Assembly (NCBI GenBank): GCA_019058515.1
Contig: JAHPYY010000224.1
Coordinates: 1-9,921 of the forward strand
Length of the DNA: 9,921 nucleotides
Reading direction: 5' to 3'
Origin: Promethearchaeota archaeon
GTDB taxonomy: Archaea > Asgardarchaeota > Lokiarchaeia > Sigynarchaeales > SOKP01
Of this stretch, positions 1-6,708 are shown piece by piece; the first letter of the stretch is position 1; each line of letters opens with the position of its first letter. Both the position numbers and the translations under genes were made by a program. Below the pieces are notes generated by a model that did no database searches, was not told the DNA's origin, and saw only the letters and a program-made list of their open reading frames with translations.

Positions 1-740
1 AAGTTAATATCATGATTTTGTTGCTCTACCCATAGGTCGAAATCATGCTGAGCAATATTTAAGAGATCTTGAGAGGGATCAATACCTATTATTTCATTCT
101 TATTTCTTTGAAGGGACCACCAAATGTCTGCTGTTCCAAAACCATTACCACACCCCACATCTAATACCCGCCCATTCTTCAGTTTGTCAGCTCGTGCCAT
201 TCTTAAGGCACTATCTCGGGCGAGCTTATAAAGAGACTGAGTAAGTGTGCTATCCCAATTAAATAATTGTGTCTTTTCGGTAAATCCAAAGGAATTTCCT
301 CTCAGTCGAGAAAAAATCCCTGTTGAATATGTTTTAAGAACTTCGCTTAAATCTCCTTCAATTGATTCTTGCATTATATGAGAAGGAAACTCATCTGGCA
401 CTTCTTCAGGTTTATATTTCAAGAAATACCTTAAAACTTTATCTGGCTTTTTTTGATTAAGATAATAATGCTTCAGGTGTTCTTTTGTTCTAAAGAGAAT
501 TTGGTGGGTGCAAAGTACCTCAATTAAATTTTGTACGTAAGAATTATCTTCTAATTGGAACTCTTGTATAAAATCTTCGTAAGTATGGGGAAATTTAAAG
601 TATTCAAGTACTCCATTTTTTGCTAGATTTGAAAGAACTAGATGCTCTGCCATCTGAGTACTTTTTAGTTCAATTTTCATGTTTTTACCAATCCATTTTA
701 GAAATGCAAGCCAAACTCTTAAACTTATAATTCCAAACAT
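1..740 (-). CDS. SAM-dependent class I methyltransferase, partial (3' end off the left edge)
   Basis: An uninterrupted minus-strand frame of 246 codons runs from an ATG at 738-740 to the window edge, so the C-terminus is missing. Residues 192-200 read VLDVGCGNG, the glycine-rich motif I that binds S-adenosylmethionine. Residues 217-222 (IIGIDP) form the next strand, with Asp221 as the acidic residue expected to hold the ribose. The roughly 185 residues before motif I are mostly charged and helical. They resemble the winged-helix or dimerisation region found ahead of the catalytic domain in small-molecule O-methyltransferases, but I cannot assign the substrate. The start is uncertain: Met21 and Met30 are in frame and none has a clear ribosome binding site. 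A TATA-like stretch near 756-763 would place transcription close to the first ATG. CpG is much rarer here than in the other genes. The family assignment is firm, the specific role unknown. Confidence 0.85.
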   Translation of the reverse strand, partial: MFGIISLRVWLAFLKWIGKNMKIELKSTQMAEHLVLSNLAKNGVLEYFKFPHTYEDFIQEFQLEDNSYVQNLIEVLCTHQILFRTKEHLKHYYLNQKKPDKVLRYFLKYKPEEVPDEFPSHIMQESIEGDLSEVLKTYSTGIFSRLRGNSFGFTEKTQLFNWDSTLTQSLYKLARDSALRMARADKLKNGRVLDVGCGNGFGTADIWWSLQRNKNEIIGIDPSQDLLNIAQHDFDLWVEQQNHDIN

Positions 741-1026
741 TTTTTTACGACATCCTTATAATCGAATAAGTAATTTATTTTAATATCGATAATTATTTGC
801 TAATTAAAACCTCACAACAATAGATTATTTACTTTTATAACACGATATTCTTTTATTTTTTATCATTTCTTTAACTTATTTTTCTATTAAATATACTTCT
901 TTTATTATAAACGATTTTACTCAAATTCTTACATATTTCATTCTGGTTTTTATTCATAAAATGGAGTTAAAATCTTCAATATGGTGATATGCAAACGAAA
1001 GTCTATAACTTTTAGTTATTCCAAAG
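741..1026. other. AT-rich intergenic region between response regulator and methyltransferase
   Basis: This 286-base spacer is very AT-rich and I see no open frame with coding character. It holds a short inverted repeat, ATAACT-TTT-AGTTAT (1005-1019), just after the response regulator stop, a TATCGATA palindrome (784-791), and a TATA-like stretch (about 756-763, minus strand) ahead of the methyltransferase. The length suggests the methyltransferase has its own promoter. No RNA gene was recognised. Confidence 0.5.
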
Positions 1027-1395
1027 TTAATTTATAATACTATTTACTAACGCTCTAAACTCTGCGACTTTAATAGGTTTAGATATGTATTCGTTGAATC
1101 CAGCTTTCAAAATTCGCTCTTTATCTCCTTTCATCGCAAACGAAGTCACGGCAATTAGGGGAGTTGTCTTAAATTTATCGATTTTTCGGAGTTCATTGCA
1201 AATTGCTTTACCACTCATTTCAGGCAATTGAATATCTAAAATTACTAAATTTGGATCTCCTGCTTTAATCAATTCATAGCCTTTATCTCCCCTATGTTCT
1301 TCGAAAATTTCTACATCAGGTATCAATTTTAGTATCGCTTTAAATAATTTCGTATTTTTTTCGTTATCCTCGATAACATATACTTTTTTAGTCAA
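1027..1395 (-). CDS. Stand-alone response regulator receiver domain (CheY/DivK-like)
   Basis: The 122-residue product is a single receiver domain with no output domain. It would be phosphorylated on an aspartate by a histidine kinase and signal by protein contact in the cytoplasm. The acidic pair Glu9-Asp10, the phosphoacceptor Asp54 in LVILDIQLPEMSG, Thr84 in IAVTSFAMKG and Lys106 in ISKPI make a complete active site. The PEMSG and FNEYISKPI sequences are closest in style to DivK-like and hybrid-kinase receivers. Translation starts at TTG (1393-1395), with GAAAGGG at 1401-1407 five bases upstream. I chose this start because it places the first beta strand (KKVYVIEDN) at the N-terminus as the family requires. 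No kinase gene is nearby. The gene is on the same strand as the acx operon but 289 bases behind it and past a T-rich terminator, so it is probably transcribed separately. Confidence 0.93.
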   Translation of the reverse strand: MTKKVYVIEDNEKNTKLFKAILKLIPDVEIFEEHRGDKGYELIKAGDPNLVILDIQLPEMSGKAICNELRKIDKFKTTPLIAVTSFAMKGDKERILKAGFNEYISKPIKVAEFRALVNSIIN

Positions 1396-1400
1396 TTTTA

Positions 1401-1407
1401 CCCTTTC
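1401..1407 (-). promoter_or_regulatory. Ribosome binding site of the response regulator, fixing a TTG start
   Basis: On the minus strand GAAAGGG lies five bases before TTG at 1393-1395. No ATG or GTG gives a plausible receiver-domain N-terminus, so this site decides the start. Confidence 0.6.
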
Positions 1408-1639
1408 TCGAGCTTCAATTCTGACGATTTACTCCAAATAAAAAAGTAAAACTACTGAAATTTAAATATTCGCAAGAGATAATGTCTAAAGTAAATTAAG
1501 TCAACTTCTGACTTCCATAAGATCGAATACATATCGCTATTATATTTGAATTTTACACAAAAATCCAAAAAAAAAATTGATTTATATCTTAATTGAAAAA
1601 TTTGTAACCAAATTTTTGCATATCTATTGTATATATGAA

Positions 1640-1668
1640 GAAAAAATAAAATCAAAAGATAAAAAAAA
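1640..1668 (-). terminator. T-rich terminator of the acx operon
   Basis: Starting 16 bases after the acxC stop, the minus strand carries a run of eight T (1661-1668), then TTTT and a run of six T (1641-1646). No stable hairpin precedes them. Clustered T-tracts alone end transcription in many archaea, so this is the likely end of the acxABC transcript. The assignment rests on base content and position only. Confidence 0.45.
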
Positions 1669-1684
1669 TCTACAGTTTAATAGT

Positions 1685-2179
1685 TTACCTATCTGGTGGG
1701 GTTTTATTTAACCATTTATTGTAAAATGTATCTATGTCTGGAAGAAAATTAAAGACTGGAGGATACCCTGGAGGTACTACTTCTGTGTCCAATAATGCGA
1801 AGCATTCTGGGCAGTAATATTCTCGAATCTCCTCCCATTCGGGATCACTTCCCATATATTTAGGGTATAATTCTGCAATATCTTGTTTGGTGTTTCGTAC
1901 CCTCACTCGACAATTGTATTTCCAATTTTGCTCGTAAGTTCCGAATTCATGTCCACAATCGCATTTTACGATTCGCTCGTTGTTTTTTGATACTATATAC
2001 AAATGCTCGTGAAGGGGAAGTAATATTTTTTCACTCCAAGGAACGCGCTCCTGCAGGATTTTAAGTACTTTAACAAATCGATTTGGGTCTTTTTTACCAC
2101 TAATAATTGATTTTAACTCGTTCCACTTTAATTTACCATCAATTAATCGTTCCAATGTTTTCATATCGTATTCTACCAT
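1685..2179 (-). CDS. acxC: Acetone carboxylase gamma-type subunit
   Basis: This 164-residue protein matches the small gamma subunit of acetone carboxylases, which I recall as about 168 residues. The sequence shows CDCGHEFG (Cys73, Cys75, His77), EYYCPEC (Cys123, Cys126) and the family's C-terminal block VVPPGYPP...FLPDIDTFYNKWL (residues 134-156). Four of the cysteines are the expected structural zinc site; Cys90 is an extra one. The gamma subunit has no catalytic residues of its own and helps hold the alpha and beta subunits together. Its presence separates this operon from hydantoinases and 5-oxoprolinases, which lack it. The ATG at 2177-2179 directly abuts the acxB stop TAA (2180-2182), and GAGGTGA (2185-2191) lies inside the end of acxB. 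Met6 is an alternative start, but the first ATG has the better ribosome binding site. The family assignment is secure; the substrate of the complex is not. Confidence 0.9.
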   Translation of the reverse strand: MVEYDMKTLERLIDGKLKWNELKSIISGKKDPNRFVKVLKILQERVPWSEKILLPLHEHLYIVSKNNERIVKCDCGHEFGTYEQNWKYNCRVRVRNTKQDIAELYPKYMGSDPEWEEIREYYCPECFALLDTEVVPPGYPPVFNFLPDIDTFYNKWLNKTPPDR

Positions 2180-4396
2180 TTATTTCACCTCAATTTTAAA
2201 ATCCTCCGGTAGTTGCCAGAACTCTTTAAATTCTTTTGACCACTTCTCAGATAAGCTTAAACTCTCAGAATACATTCTCTGTAATTGTTCGCCAAAATTT
2301 TTCTCTAGCAACCGACTTCTTTCTTGTTCCCAGAATTCTTCGAACGGAATAGATTTCTGCTTCCTTATTTCAATTAGTTCGTTTCTACGCACCTTAGTTT
2401 TTTCTTCGTCAATATTCCATTGATCGTGTTCGCTGTTGTATTCCGCTACAACGCCGTATACATTATAAACTAAGTCTTTAGTATATATTTCTTCCTTTAA
2501 ATCATCCTTTACGCTTTTTAGATCCCTTTCTAGAGGATCTCCGTATCCTGGACCCCCACTTTGGGTGTGGTAGAAGAGATCGTAGTTATCAAAGGTCACT
2601 GGGTAAATTGAACAATAGGGTTTTCGGGTGATATCCCCACTTAAGAATTTTTCAAATTGGCCATTCTCAGGGTCGGGATCTCCTAAAGGATAATCCAATT
2701 GTTTGTCAATAATCTCCTTTAAGTTGGTATTTTTAGCATAAAGTCTATAACCCGTGGCATTTGGATATCCTCCATGCATACCCCCAGTTCCGTGAAAGCA
2801 CAACCCGTCTCGCGCGCCAAAGAAATCCACTTCCTTAGAAAACGCCACCATCGCTACTCCCGCGAACGCGCTGCCTCCACGATACTTTCCGAAACCCGCA
2901 GTGTTTGGTTTGACGCGTCTTGCGAGATAAGGAACTCCTCCTTGAAATAACTCCCATGTTTCAACATCTCCTAGATCTGCTTCTGGATTCCACATAGCAT
3001 ATCCGAAGTTTAGCCCGTCTCTGACTGCACTTGCTCCTAATCCTTGACCACTAATTTCAAAAGTAGATAGTGCCCAACGAGTTCCTTTCAACGGACCACT
3101 TTCGTATAAACCACCTCCTTGAATCCCATCTCCTGTAAATCCGTATCCTGGAACGACTTCTTCTCTATATCCGCGGGAATAAAGTCCGTAAGAAATACTC
3201 TTCATCATTCCAGTATAAGCAGGTATTAAATTACCCCATGGACTTTGATACGATAAGTAAAAATCACCAGGATTACACCATGTCCCCTTTGGATAATTTT
3301 TTTCCACGGCAAAATATGCGCCATCATTGACTTTATCCCCGTAGATTAAAATTTGCGTTAGAAGCACCCACTGACCTCCCTCCATCGCGCCTTTATCGCA
3401 ATTCGTGGGATTTGCTCCTGGACCGCTCGCGCCTTCAAAACTTAAGCTTAATCCTCCATTATCTTTGACGACAATTTCTATTGGCATGTTTGTAACTTTG
3501 TTAATTCTCGCCCTAGGTTGCCAAGCTTCTTCTTTCATGGGAAAATCAAAGAAAGACGCAGCTCTATATCTTCCAGGGATTAGCCTTTCCTTCACTCTTG
3601 TTTGTAAAATCCGCTTTCCTTCCTCTATCGCTTCTCGTACGAATTGTTTGTAATAATCTATCCCTTCTTTCTCTATGAACTCTAACACCGCGTCTTTAAT
3701 CATTAAGTTTCCCGCTAACCTACATTTTTCGTCTAATTCCCAATAAAGGGGGGTTCTTACGCTCCTCACTGCGTTAATCATGTGATCTTTCCAAATCTTA
3801 TCGTTTGAACCGATTTTGCGACATGTATAGTACACTCCATCATCGAAGCGCTGAATAGCAGCAGTGAGGTCGTGGCCAGGAGTTATTCCTCCTGTGTCAA
3901 TTTGGTGTGTCACTCCTCCTGCCCATCCGATTAACTCTTCTTTCCAGAATATGGGGATAATCGTCTGTACATCCGTAGTGTGTACATTTCCGCACGCAGG
4001 ATCGTTGTTAAGGAAGATTTCACCAGGATTTATCCCCGGATCGCTTTCGTAATCCTCTCGAACCATAAACTTTATTGCTTCAGACATAGTGTGCACATGT
4101 ACCAAAATTCCTGTAGACACAACTATAGAATCGCCTTCTGGGGTATACAGCGCAAAGCACAGTTCACCTATTTCTTTTACGATTGGAGAAGCCGCTACAT
4201 GAAGCGCTGTTTCTCTTGCTGACACCAACGCGCCCCTTAAGCTCGCGTATGCTTTTTCGAACCGAAATGGGTCTTGTTCCTTTACCTCTAACCTCACGAT
4301 TCCATAGTAATGGTTAGTATTTTGTAATAGCTCTTCGCTTTCGATTAGCATTTCTTTTAAACTTTTTCCGTTCCAACCAATTTTTCCTTGATTCAT
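2180..4396 (-). CDS. acxB: Acetone carboxylase alpha-type subunit (HyuB family), Mn-binding
   Basis: The 738-residue product belongs to the hydantoinase B/acetone carboxylase alpha family. Residues 128-170 hold the metal block: FLNNDPACGNVHTTD followed by GGVTHQIDTGG. His139, Asp142 and His164 have the same spacing (3 and 22 residues) as the Mn ligands I recall for the Xanthobacter enzyme (His150, Asp153, His175). Other family signatures are HGTGGMHGGYPNATG in the second half and GGPGYGDPLERD near the C-terminus. In the known enzyme this subunit joins phosphorylated bicarbonate to the enolised ketone at Mn. It is slightly shorter than the bacterial alpha subunit (about 776 residues). The ATG at 4394-4396 follows the acxA stop by one base, with GGAGGGAG (4403-4410) six bases before it, so translation is probably coupled. 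Acetophenone-type carboxylases share this fold, so acetone is only the best guess for the substrate. Confidence 0.9.
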   Translation of the reverse strand: MNQGKIGWNGKSLKEMLIESEELLQNTNHYYGIVRLEVKEQDPFRFEKAYASLRGALVSARETALHVAASPIVKEIGELCFALYTPEGDSIVVSTGILVHVHTMSEAIKFMVREDYESDPGINPGEIFLNNDPACGNVHTTDVQTIIPIFWKEELIGWAGGVTHQIDTGGITPGHDLTAAIQRFDDGVYYTCRKIGSNDKIWKDHMINAVRSVRTPLYWELDEKCRLAGNLMIKDAVLEFIEKEGIDYYKQFVREAIEEGKRILQTRVKERLIPGRYRAASFFDFPMKEEAWQPRARINKVTNMPIEIVVKDNGGLSLSFEGASGPGANPTNCDKGAMEGGQWVLLTQILIYGDKVNDGAYFAVEKNYPKGTWCNPGDFYLSYQSPWGNLIPAYTGMMKSISYGLYSRGYREEVVPGYGFTGDGIQGGGLYESGPLKGTRWALSTFEISGQGLGASAVRDGLNFGYAMWNPEADLGDVETWELFQGGVPYLARRVKPNTAGFGKYRGGSAFAGVAMVAFSKEVDFFGARDGLCFHGTGGMHGGYPNATGYRLYAKNTNLKEIIDKQLDYPLGDPDPENGQFEKFLSGDITRKPYCSIYPVTFDNYDLFYHTQSGGPGYGDPLERDLKSVKDDLKEEIYTKDLVYNVYGVVAEYNSEHDQWNIDEEKTKVRRNELIEIRKQKSIPFEEFWEQERSRLLEKNFGEQLQRMYSESLSLSEKWSKEFKEFWQLPEDFKIEVK
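2185..2191 (-). promoter_or_regulatory. Ribosome binding site of acxC inside the acxB end
   Basis: GAGGTGA on the minus strand sits five bases before the acxC ATG and overlaps the last codons of acxB. It is close to the anti-Shine-Dalgarno consensus and supports translation of acxC straight after acxB termination. Confidence 0.65.
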
Positions 4397-4397
4397 T

Positions 4398-6542
4398 CTA
4401 TTCTCCCTCCATGTGAAAAATTCGATGTTTATCTAAAGTAACTTGATATCCTGGCGGTACTAGCAAGGTGGTAGCTGGTGCTTCTATAACTACAGGACCT
4501 TCAACTACATTTCCCGATTTAAGCAAGCTCATCTCGAATAACTTAGCTTTATGGAAGTCTTTATTCCAATAGATATCTCTTTCTCCTTTTGATGCGTTGT
4601 TATCTGGAGTTTTTCCAGCGAGTTCGTAATTAGGCAATTTTGGTTTAGCGACAGGCACTATTCCAGTTGCGACCGCTTTGGTAATATGGTACCCAAGTTC
4701 TGGACTTTTTGTTCCCCTTTTAAAGATTTGCTCAAACAAGTCGTCGTACCTCTGTTTTATTGTCGTTAATTCATCGATCCCTAATTTTTCCGATGGCGAA
4801 TCTACTTCTAAATCGTCAAGCATCCCTAAATATTGCACCTTTAGAGATGGTTTGAACACCATCTCTTCGGGATTCCGCCCTTCTTTTTCGAATTCTTTGG
4901 AGATACCCTTCTTCAATTCTCCCCAAGTTGCGTTAAGAACCATCGTAACCGCTTGGTCTAAACTTCCATCAGGATTTAACACCAAATCTACTGACTTTTC
5001 GTGGCGATACGAATGATCAGCGCAGGTACAACCAAACGCGGAAAATGCAGCAGCCCATTCTGGGATAAGGATGTCTTCAAACTTTAATCCTTGGGTGTAT
5101 CCTGCAACATGTAGAGGACCCCCTCCGCCAAAAGAGATGAGAGTGTAATTTTCAGGTCGGAATCCTAATCCTTGTATCATCCCATTGAGATGATTTTTCA
5201 TATTAATCTCTATTAGATCTAGCGCTCCGCGAGCGGTCACATAAGGATCTGTATTGAGTTGGTTGGATAACTGTTCTTCGATGTATTTCAATGCTCGTTC
5301 CTTATTTAAAGGAATCTTTCCTCCTAAAAAGTAATCGGGATTTAAGTATCCAAGAATAACGCTGCAATCCGTCATGGTTACGGTCTCTACTCCTGATTGC
5401 TCGTTACAGACGCCTATTTTATATCCTGCGCTCTCTGGACCGAACTCTAAGTTCTTCGACACATCGTTATATCTTACATACATTCCCGTTCCTGCGCCTA
5501 TTGAATCAAGGGCTATCATGGGAATGTTTAAAATAAACCGTCCTAGCGAGCTTTCCCACTTTGTCGGCACGTAGCGTTCCATCAATAAACCTACATCGAA
5601 ACTAGTACCTCCTACATCAGAAGAAACTAAGTTTTTAATAACATATTCTTGTGAAATGAACTTAGTGCCAATCATTCCTCCGATCGGTCCTGATACCATT
5701 GTTGGAATTAATGTCTTGTAATATGGTGAGATTGTACCTCCATAAGAAGTCAATATCCTTAACGGTGCGGGAACTCCTTTTTCTTTTAATCGTTCGGCAA
5801 TTCTAATCAAATGTTTTCTTGATGGTTCAGCGGCGTATTGTTCGATAAGTAAAGCGTTTAGACGCGGAGTTTCTCCTCTAACTGGATTGTGTTCGCAAGA
5901 CAGAATAACTGGTATGTCTTTTCCCTTCTTCTTCATCACCTTCTTAGCAATTCGTGATACTTGCTTTTCATGTCTTGGGTTCATGTAAGAACATAACAGG
6001 CAAACGCAAATGCTATCGACCCCCATATCTAAAAGTTCTTCAACCGCTTTTATTGCGTCGTTCTTATAAAGCGGAATTAGTTCCTCTCCCCAAAAGTTTA
6101 TTCGCCCTCTTACTCCCTTTATTTGTCTTTTTGCTACTAAAGGTTCAGGATGTTCGTGTTCTCTTGCGTGTAATCGCCCACCGTAATCTAACCAAATCCA
6201 ACACTGCAACGCTCTTCCTAATCTGTGAAGATCTTCGAAACCTGCGTTTATAATTACTCCAATATTGCTATTTCCTTCCCGTTCCAATAATCTATTTAAC
6301 ATAGCTGTCCCAGAGTATACTAGAGCCTCAACCGAGGCACTAGATTTGTCTAAATCTGTATTACGATATTGTAATGAATCGGATATCGAATTAAGTATAC
6401 CTTGCGATTCATCAAATGGTGTAGTTTGCGCTTTACCCACGGAAAATGCTCCATTTTGATCAATTACGAAAGAGTCAGTCATTGTACCACCCGTATCAAG
6501 CGCTATAGCTTTAGGGGAAAAACTAGTTTCAAAATCTGACAA
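4398..6542 (-). CDS. acxA: Acetone carboxylase beta-type subunit (HyuA family), ATP-binding
   Basis: The 714-residue product is a hydantoinase A/acetone carboxylase beta subunit of normal length (about 717 in Xanthobacter, from memory). It carries the nucleotide-binding signatures of the family: ALDTGGTMTD (14-23), SGPIGG (284-289), SSDVGGTSFDVG (307-318), SIGAGTG (347-353) and SFGGGGPLHV (470-479). In acetone carboxylase this subunit uses ATP, releasing AMP and phosphate, to activate both bicarbonate and the ketone before transfer to the Mn site of AcxB. Translation starts at TTG (6540-6542), with AGAGGG (6550-6555) seven bases upstream. The next in-frame Met lies inside the first phosphate motif, so a start there would break the fold. 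It heads the operon acxA-acxB-acxC, the same gene order as in proteobacterial acetone carboxylase operons. 5-Oxoprolinase is less likely because a gamma gene is present. Confidence 0.9.
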   Translation of the reverse strand: MSDFETSFSPKAIALDTGGTMTDSFVIDQNGAFSVGKAQTTPFDESQGILNSISDSLQYRNTDLDKSSASVEALVYSGTAMLNRLLEREGNSNIGVIINAGFEDLHRLGRALQCWIWLDYGGRLHAREHEHPEPLVAKRQIKGVRGRINFWGEELIPLYKNDAIKAVEELLDMGVDSICVCLLCSYMNPRHEKQVSRIAKKVMKKKGKDIPVILSCEHNPVRGETPRLNALLIEQYAAEPSRKHLIRIAERLKEKGVPAPLRILTSYGGTISPYYKTLIPTMVSGPIGGMIGTKFISQEYVIKNLVSSDVGGTSFDVGLLMERYVPTKWESSLGRFILNIPMIALDSIGAGTGMYVRYNDVSKNLEFGPESAGYKIGVCNEQSGVETVTMTDCSVILGYLNPDYFLGGKIPLNKERALKYIEEQLSNQLNTDPYVTARGALDLIEINMKNHLNGMIQGLGFRPENYTLISFGGGGPLHVAGYTQGLKFEDILIPEWAAAFSAFGCTCADHSYRHEKSVDLVLNPDGSLDQAVTMVLNATWGELKKGISKEFEKEGRNPEEMVFKPSLKVQYLGMLDDLEVDSPSEKLGIDELTTIKQRYDDLFEQIFKRGTKSPELGYHITKAVATGIVPVAKPKLPNYELAGKTPDNNASKGERDIYWNKDFHKAKLFEMSLLKSGNVVEGPVVIEAPATTLLVPPGYQVTLDKHRIFHMEGE
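4403..4410 (-). promoter_or_regulatory. Ribosome binding site of acxB inside the acxA end
   Basis: GGAGGGAG on the minus strand lies in the last acxA codons, six bases before the acxB ATG. With a one-base gap between the genes, it supports coupled translation. Confidence 0.65.
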
Positions 6543-6549
6543 TTTTGTA

Positions 6550-6555
6550 CCCTCT
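6550..6555 (-). promoter_or_regulatory. Ribosome binding site of acxA, fixing a TTG start
   Basis: AGAGGG on the minus strand lies seven bases before TTG at 6540-6542. There is no ATG before the essential N-terminal phosphate-binding motif, so this site decides the start. Confidence 0.6.
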
Positions 6556-6595
6556 TAATTTTATTTTTAGTAGTATAAGTTTATTGGAATCTAAT

Positions 6596-6606
6596 CGTAT
6601 AAAAAA
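6596..6606 (-). promoter_or_regulatory. Putative TATA box of the acx operon
   Basis: The minus strand reads TTTTTTATACG here, similar to archaeal TATA boxes. A transcription start about 25 bases on, near 6572, would give a leader of roughly 30 bases that contains the AGAGGG site. This is inferred from sequence alone; the whole spacer is AT-rich, so chance matches are likely. Confidence 0.35.
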
Positions 6607-6650
6607 CTTCAGCTCTTTAACAATCTTTCTTGAATTACTTTAAATCAAAT

Positions 6651-6670
6651 AATCAATTATAATCAATTAC
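6651..6670 (+). repeat. Tandem 10-base repeat in the divergent control region
   Basis: AATCAATTAT is followed at once by AATCAATTAC, two copies differing in the last base, with a further AATCAAAT just upstream. The pair lies between the divergent start sites of acxA and the membrane acyltransferase, where an operator would be expected. The repeat unit is about one helical turn. It may equally be chance in AT-rich DNA. Confidence 0.4.
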
Positions 6671-6708
6671 TCCTTTTCATAATTAATTTTATCAAATAGA
6701 TATTCACT

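Larger units (their letters stand above)
1396..1684. other. AT-rich intergenic region between acxC and the response regulator
   Basis: This 289-base spacer is strongly AT-rich. Its right end carries the T-rich terminator of the acx operon. A TATA-like element on the minus strand (AATATTTAAATTT, about 1458-1470) is suitably placed for a response regulator promoter. A 67-codon minus-strand frame occupies part of it, but the product is mostly Phe, Tyr, Ile and Leu, as expected of chance translation of AT-rich DNA. I do not call it a gene. Confidence 0.5.

Noticed and set aside
784..791. TATCGATA palindrome as an operator
   Set aside because: An 8-base palindrome in very AT-rich DNA is expected by chance, and no second copy was noticed near a promoter.
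1005..1019. Inverted repeat ATAACT-TTT-AGTTAT just after the response regulator stop, as a terminator
   Set aside because: The stem is six weak base pairs with only one G-C-type step pair per arm and there is no T-run following it on the minus strand.
1452..1655. 67-codon minus-strand open frame between acxC and the response regulator
   Set aside because: Its product is dominated by Phe, Tyr, Ile and Leu as expected of translated AT-rich DNA, no ribosome binding site was seen, no domain is recognisable, and it overlaps the likely terminator and promoter region.
3405..6459. Several plus-strand open frames of 62-112 codons opposite acxB and acxA
   Set aside because: They lie fully inside two long, well-conserved genes on the other strand and show no recognisable domains; they are antisense shadows.
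4398..6542. Reading acxA and acxB as a hydantoinase or 5-oxoprolinase pair
   Set aside because: The third gene encodes an acetone-carboxylase gamma-type zinc protein, which hydantoinases and 5-oxoprolinases lack, and the gene order matches acetone carboxylase operons.
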